The position numbers were made by a program, and so were the translations under genes. Under the pieces are notes generated by a model. It searched no databases, was not told where the DNA came from, and was given only the letters and a program-made list of their open reading frames with translations. From Deltaproteobacteria bacterium (GTDB lineage Bacteria; Desulfobacterota; Desulfobulbia; Desulfobulbales; BM004), in assembly GCA_019312695.1 (NCBI GenBank), contig JAFDCT010000095.1, positions 1 through 8,853 of the forward strand: a stretch of DNA of 8,853 nucleotides, read 5' to 3'. Numbering within the stretch: the first letter of the stretch is position 1; each line of letters starts with the position of its first letter. Below, in pieces: positions 6,103 through 8,853 of this stretch.

Positions 6103-6309
6103 ATGTGTCAAATGAAGGTCGTACTTGATCAGGATGACGGGCAGGAAAAAATAATGGAGAATGTAACCCACCTGGAAGTAACAGGTGAGGGTGTTCTGGT
6201 CAGTACCTTTTTTGAAGAGCCGAAGCTGGTAAAATCAGCCTGGATAAAAAATATTGACTTCCTTGGCGGTACGGTAACCTTAGACAAAAAAACCATGAAA
6301 CATGACTGA
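6103..6309 (+). CDS. cooT: CooT family nickel-binding protein
   Basis: This is a 68-residue protein beginning MCQMKVVL, with the family's invariant Cys2 directly after the initiator, and the typical beta-rich body VTHLEVTGEGVLVSTFFEE (21-39) followed by the hydrophobic segment KNIDFLGGTVTL (49-60). CooT of Rhodospirillum rubrum is a small homodimer that binds nickel through Cys2 and supports maturation of carbon monoxide dehydrogenase. Homologues are frequent in strict anaerobes and are not always next to CODH genes. Here no CODH or hydrogenase gene is visible. AGGA (6092-6095) lies 7 bases before the ATG, a good ribosome site. The stop overlaps the next ATG by eight bases, tying it closely to the His-patterned small protein. 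Family assignment is good; the nickel enzyme served is unknown. Confidence 0.85.
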   Translation: MCQMKVVLDQDDGQEKIMENVTHLEVTGEGVLVSTFFEEPKLVKSAWIKNIDFLGGTVTLDKKTMKHD

Positions 6310-6529
6310 AAAAAAATTCTCAGATGCGGAAAAACTGCAGATGCTCCTTAGCCATTGGCTGCAGCACAATAAGGATCATGGTAAAGAATATGTCAAATGG
6401 TCTGAGGTGGCCAGGCAGGCGGGCTATGACACGGCCGCTGACTCTATAGCACAGGCAATTGAGCTGCTTGCAAAAGCCGACAGGGCCCTTGAAAAGGCCC
6501 GCGAATCTGTTGGCGGTCCAGGCAGATAG
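6302..6529 (+). CDS. Small helical His-patterned protein next to cooT
   Basis: The product is a 75-residue, apparently all-helical protein. Its first helix carries HWLQHNKDH, with His18, His22 and His26 at i, i+4 and i+8, so all three face the same side, a pattern compatible with metal binding. Two further helices follow (WSEVARQAGY at 33-42, then DSIAQAIELLAKADRALEKARE at 47-68). I recall short proteins with an LLPHWIEHN-EH-like start beside metal or hydrogenase genes, possibly the DUF8180 group, but cannot confirm it. The gene overlaps cooT by eight bases and is clearly co-translated. It has no cysteines and no signal peptide. A role as nickel carrier or CooT partner is an inference from context and the His spacing. 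Confidence 0.72.
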   Translation: MTEKKFSDAEKLQMLLSHWLQHNKDHGKEYVKWSEVARQAGYDTAADSIAQAIELLAKADRALEKARESVGGPGR

Positions 6530-6568
6530 CACCACCACCATGATGATTAGTCCGCAAGCTGCCGATAA

Positions 6569-7087
6569 TTAGTCGGGGAGTTTAATTCTTCCTTCAAAGG
6601 TTCGCATGGCATCAAGCGGGTCCTCAGCTCTTGAGACAATTGTTCCCTTGAGTCGCAAAATCCAGTAATTTTCAGGCGCAGCAGTAATCTTTTGCAGCAG
6701 GTCTCTCGAAATACCATGGGAATCTTCGACAAGGCTGAAAAAACGGCTGTCTATACCGATAAACCCGTCCTGAAGATGGGCAATGGTGTGGAGTATCTTT
6801 GACAGGTAGCCTTTTTCCAGGCTCTGGATATCATCCAGTGTTGTAAATCCTTCCTGTTTTAAGTTTGCCAGAAATTCTTTCAAAATTTTCTGATTCGCCT
6901 CAAGCCCTTGCTCTATCATAGGCCAGAAGTTTTTGTGAATTCCGTTTATTGATTCATTTTCCATGACCACGACTTCGTCATAGCGGATAAGCTTTGTCCT
7001 GCCAAAAAAACGCAGCACCTGCTGCCGGCAGGGTTCAAAACCGGGGCCAGCTATCAGGATGTCGTGGAGTATTTCCAGGCTTTTCAT
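6569..7087 (-). CDS. Uncharacterised 172-residue protein
   Basis: I do not recognise this family. The protein is soluble, with no signal peptide or membrane segment. Around residues 25-50 there is LRFFGRTKLIRYDEVVVMENES, then a long helical region (53-108) containing TLDDIQSLEKGYLSKILHTIAHL, then GFIGIDSRFFSLVEDSHGISRDLL (108-131) and a C-terminal WILRLKG (142-148). A single cysteine is at position 20. The ATG at 7087 is preceded by AGGAG seven bases upstream, the best ribosome site in this region, so it is confidently translated. It lies 105 bases after the HAD gene on the same strand, far enough to allow its own promoter. Its stop is convergent with the CooT operon. The strong start signal and long frame argue that it is real. 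Confidence 0.75.
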   Translation of the reverse strand: MKSLEILHDILIAGPGFEPCRQQVLRFFGRTKLIRYDEVVVMENESINGIHKNFWPMIEQGLEANQKILKEFLANLKQEGFTTLDDIQSLEKGYLSKILHTIAHLQDGFIGIDSRFFSLVEDSHGISRDLLQKITAAPENYWILRLKGTIVSRAEDPLDAMRTFEGRIKLPD

Positions 7088-7165
7088 ACAACACTCCTGC
7101 TGAGATGATGCTTATTCCTAAAAAATTGTCGGTATCGAAAGATCACGATGCGGACACGTATCCCT

Positions 7166-7174
7166 TTTATAGCA
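7166..7174 (-). promoter_or_regulatory. Candidate extended -10 promoter for the 172-residue gene
   Basis: On the - strand, TGCTATAAA (7174-7166) matches an extended -10 box (TG-N-TATAAT with one mismatch). It lies in the 105-base gap between the HAD gene and the downstream gene, about 80 bases before its ATG. No good -35 box precedes it. Confidence 0.25.
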
Positions 7175-7192
7175 GGTTGCCATTTGGGTATA

Positions 7193-7816
7193 TCATTTAA
7201 AAATTGGCAGATGTGGTATATCAAGAAAGCTGTTTACATGGTACTCAGCAGGCAGAGCAGGGTTTTTAAAGGAAATAAGGCGCATATTCACTTCCGCGGT
7301 ATGCTCCCGGTCCACCATGCTGTCGCCGATGTAAACAGCCTGGTCTGCCGACAGGTTAAAATGATGAAGAATTTTCAGCAGAGCCTCGGCATGCGGCTTG
7401 GGCTGCTTGACATCGAGAGATGTAACCACAAGATCAAACAGGGGATCCAGGTCATGCATCTCCATAACAGCGGGCATCGTTGTGCTCCTGTTGGTGCTGA
7501 TGGCTGTATGGTATTTCGGTTTTAAAAACCGCAAAAAGTCCTTCAGGTCGGGCTCAATACGCATATATTGCAGAAACGGGGTGTAGTCAACCGACTGCCT
7601 GTAAGCATGGACCCTGTCAATTGCAGTGGGATGCTTTCTGAAGATAAATGAGACGGAATCCATCACATTATGGGAGTGGACATAATCCTCTTCCTCCCGA
7701 TCCATCAGGGGGTAGTCGAATTTTTCCAGCAGCTGGTTGTAATAAATCCTGTTGGCATCCCGTGAATCGAACATGACGCCGTCACAGTCAAATATGACAA
7801 GTTTTAATGCAGTCAT
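7193..7816 (-). CDS. HAD family phosphatase (phosphoglycolate phosphatase-like)
   Basis: The product is a 207-residue haloacid dehalogenase superfamily hydrolase. Motif I is VIFDCDGVMFDS with nucleophile Asp10 and acid/base Asp12; motif II is ISTNRS around Thr108; motif III is KQPKPHAEAL with the basic residue at Lys140 or nearby; motif IV is YIGDSMVD with Asp165 and Asp169 for magnesium. The helical cap between motifs I and II (about 20-85) makes it a type C1 member like phosphoglycolate phosphatase or beta-phosphoglucomutase. It is a cytosolic phosphatase of unknown substrate. I chose the ATG at 7816; an upstream in-frame GTG at 7828 would add four residues and neither has a strong ribosome site. 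It follows the HD-domain gene by 27 bases in the same operon, so the two may act on related phosphate esters. Confidence 0.85.
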   Translation of the reverse strand: MTALKLVIFDCDGVMFDSRDANRIYYNQLLEKFDYPLMDREEEDYVHSHNVMDSVSFIFRKHPTAIDRVHAYRQSVDYTPFLQYMRIEPDLKDFLRFLKPKYHTAISTNRSTTMPAVMEMHDLDPLFDLVVTSLDVKQPKPHAEALLKILHHFNLSADQAVYIGDSMVDREHTAEVNMRLISFKNPALPAEYHVNSFLDIPHLPIFK

Positions 7817-7843
7817 TGGTCTAGGCACTAATTAGAAAACGCA

Positions 7844-8566
7844 TTATTTCCCTGAGGCCAGCCGCAGCTTAACCCCTTTCATATTCTCTGCCCCTTTAGT
7901 TTCCCTTTCCAGCCGTTCAAAGAAAATCTCCATGAAGTCATGACGTTCCGCCGCAAGCCTTTTCCCTTCAGGGGTCAGCATGCGGTCCTTGATCTTAGAC
8001 ATTTTGAACTTGAATTCGCGGTAGGCAGTGTCTTCCTCAGAGTAAGGCTTGCAGGCAAGTATATCGACATCGCTTTCGTTATGGAGCCTGGCGCCGGTCT
8101 GGCCGGCAAACAGAAAAGCCCGGCCTATTCCCACCGCCCCGATGGAGTCAAGTTTATCGGCATCATAAAGTATTTTGGCCTCCAAAGTCTGCGGAACCTT
8201 GTTCCCGCGATATCTGTGCGTTTCAACACAATGGGCAATTTGACCGATGAGATTTGGCCCAAAGTCCAGTTTTTTCAAAATATCCCTGGCAAGTTCCGCA
8301 CCCTTTTCAGCATGGCAGATTTTTCCCTGCTCCCTGGTTTCATACCTTCTGCCGATATCATGCAGCAGGGCTGCAGCGCTCAGCACATCAAGCCGTGCTC
8401 CCATAAGCCTGCCGATATAAAGCGCCGTTTTGTGGACGCGCTCGGTATGGTCAGGGCCATGACAGCCGCCCATGCCGTCATGGTAAGGGTCTGCCAGTTT
8501 ACGAAGTCTTTGGGTCAGTTCTACGCCTAGCGGGCAGTCAACTTCTTTAAAAAAATTGTTGTTCAT
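7844..8566 (-). CDS. HD domain phosphohydrolase
   Basis: The product is a 240-residue HD-superfamily metal-dependent phosphohydrolase. The four metal-binding elements are in order: GPDHTERV (His40), ALLHDIGR (His69-Asp70), ETH (His117), and LYDADKLDSIGAVGIGRA (Asp135 or Asp137). The last segment, with DKLD and IGRAFLFA, resembles the YedJ/YpgQ branch. Such proteins hydrolyse phosphomonoesters or nucleotides in the cytosol; the substrate here is unknown. The C-terminal region (181-222) is charged and helical. It overlaps the upstream gene by 20 bases and precedes the HAD phosphatase by 27, placing two predicted phosphohydrolases in one transcript. The ATG at 8566 has only a weak ribosome site, so translation may depend on coupling to the upstream gene. 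A nearly full-length frame on the opposite strand is a shadow of this gene. Confidence 0.87.
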   Translation of the reverse strand: MNNNFFKEVDCPLGVELTQRLRKLADPYHDGMGGCHGPDHTERVHKTALYIGRLMGARLDVLSAAALLHDIGRRYETREQGKICHAEKGAELARDILKKLDFGPNLIGQIAHCVETHRYRGNKVPQTLEAKILYDADKLDSIGAVGIGRAFLFAGQTGARLHNESDVDILACKPYSEEDTAYREFKFKMSKIKDRMLTPEGKRLAAERHDFMEIFFERLERETKGAENMKGVKLRLASGK

Positions 8567-8853
8567 GTCTTTGTGTAAAAAGGAGATTCTCCAACCAGCT
8601 GATCCCGAACTGCAACAGGTTCAGGTCGTCGCTGAGAATCTCAGCATGTTCTTCCGGGCTCAGCCCATACTTATCTTGAAATGCTGCAGAAGCGACTATT
8701 TTACGGAATTTCTCAAGTTTGTATAATGCCAGCATAAAATTATCTTTCTGTTCCCGGGTGAAAGTCCTATCTTGATGGATCTGTTCGTGCTGCAGCAGGC
8801 TCAAAACCGCATCATTTATATTATTATAATCATTCAGGCCTTGGTTTTCGAAC
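8547..8853 (-). CDS. Uncharacterised helical protein (5' partial at window edge)
   Basis: The frame is open from the right edge of the window, so the gene's start probably lies beyond 8853. A TTG at 8804 could start an 85-residue version, but 16 further in-frame codons without a stop are visible upstream, none of them ATG or GTG. About 101 residues are seen. The protein is polar and helical, with FMLALYKLEKFRKIVASAAF, then GLSPEEHAEILSDDLNLLQFGISWLENLLF near the C-terminus, without cysteines or a membrane segment. I do not recognise a family. It overlaps the HD-domain gene by 20 bases, so the two are translationally linked. The extended open frame and this overlap support a real gene. Confidence 0.6.
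   Translation of the reverse strand, partial: FENQGLNDYNNINDAVLSLLQHEQIHQDRTFTREQKDNFMLALYKLEKFRKIVASAAFQDKYGLSPEEHAEILSDDLNLLQFGISWLENLLFTQRHEQQFF

Noticed and set aside
7148..7525. 125-codon + strand frame
   Set aside because: It is antisense to the HAD phosphatase with no recognisable domain.
7940..8530. 196-codon + strand frame
   Set aside because: It is antisense to the HD-domain gene, whose motifs are clear. The translation shows no family motif and lacks a ribosome site.

Overview
The window looks like a chromosomal segment of a Gram-negative, probably strictly anaerobic bacterium, most likely a Desulfobacterota-type (deltaproteobacterial) lineage. This is inferred from gene content: arabinose-5-phosphate isomerase implies Kdo and LPS, and CooT, AMMECR1, YkgJ-like and OleA-like proteins are common in such genomes. 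Genes are dense, often overlapping, and of uniform composition. No tRNA, rRNA, CRISPR array, insertion sequence or phage gene was seen.

Region 1 (1-4189, + strand) is one tightly packed run. It holds the 3' part of a FabI/FabL-type enoyl-ACP reductase, an OleA-like KAS III thiolase, an AMMECR1 (AmmeMemoRadiSam protein A) homologue, a cysteine-rich YkgJ-like protein, a small unknown protein and a cytosolic serine alpha/beta hydrolase of the lipase type. Starts and stops overlap or nearly touch at most junctions, so the genes are probably co-transcribed. The core theme is acyl-chain chemistry: reduction, condensation and perhaps ester hydrolysis. The other members have no settled role.

Region 2 (4201-6529): mntP, a manganese exporter, is on the - strand. 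A 328-base gene-free divergent region separates it from kdsD, which is followed on the + strand by cooT and a small His-patterned protein. The divergent region contains a 15-base perfect repeat (19 of 22 over its extended length). Its two copies could compete for the same hairpin partner, and the second copy ends 10 bases before the kdsD start.

Region 3 (6569-8853, - strand) reads right to left: an unrecognised protein that runs off the right edge, an HD-domain phosphohydrolase, a HAD-family phosphatase and an unrecognised 172-residue protein. The first two overlap by 20 bases, so at least part of this set is an operon. It looks like small-molecule phosphate ester hydrolysis with unknown substrates.

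No single spectacular system was found. The best leads are the OleA-like/FabI-like operon without OleB, OleC or OleD, the CooT plus HxxxHxxxH protein pair, and the alternative-pairing leader upstream of kdsD.
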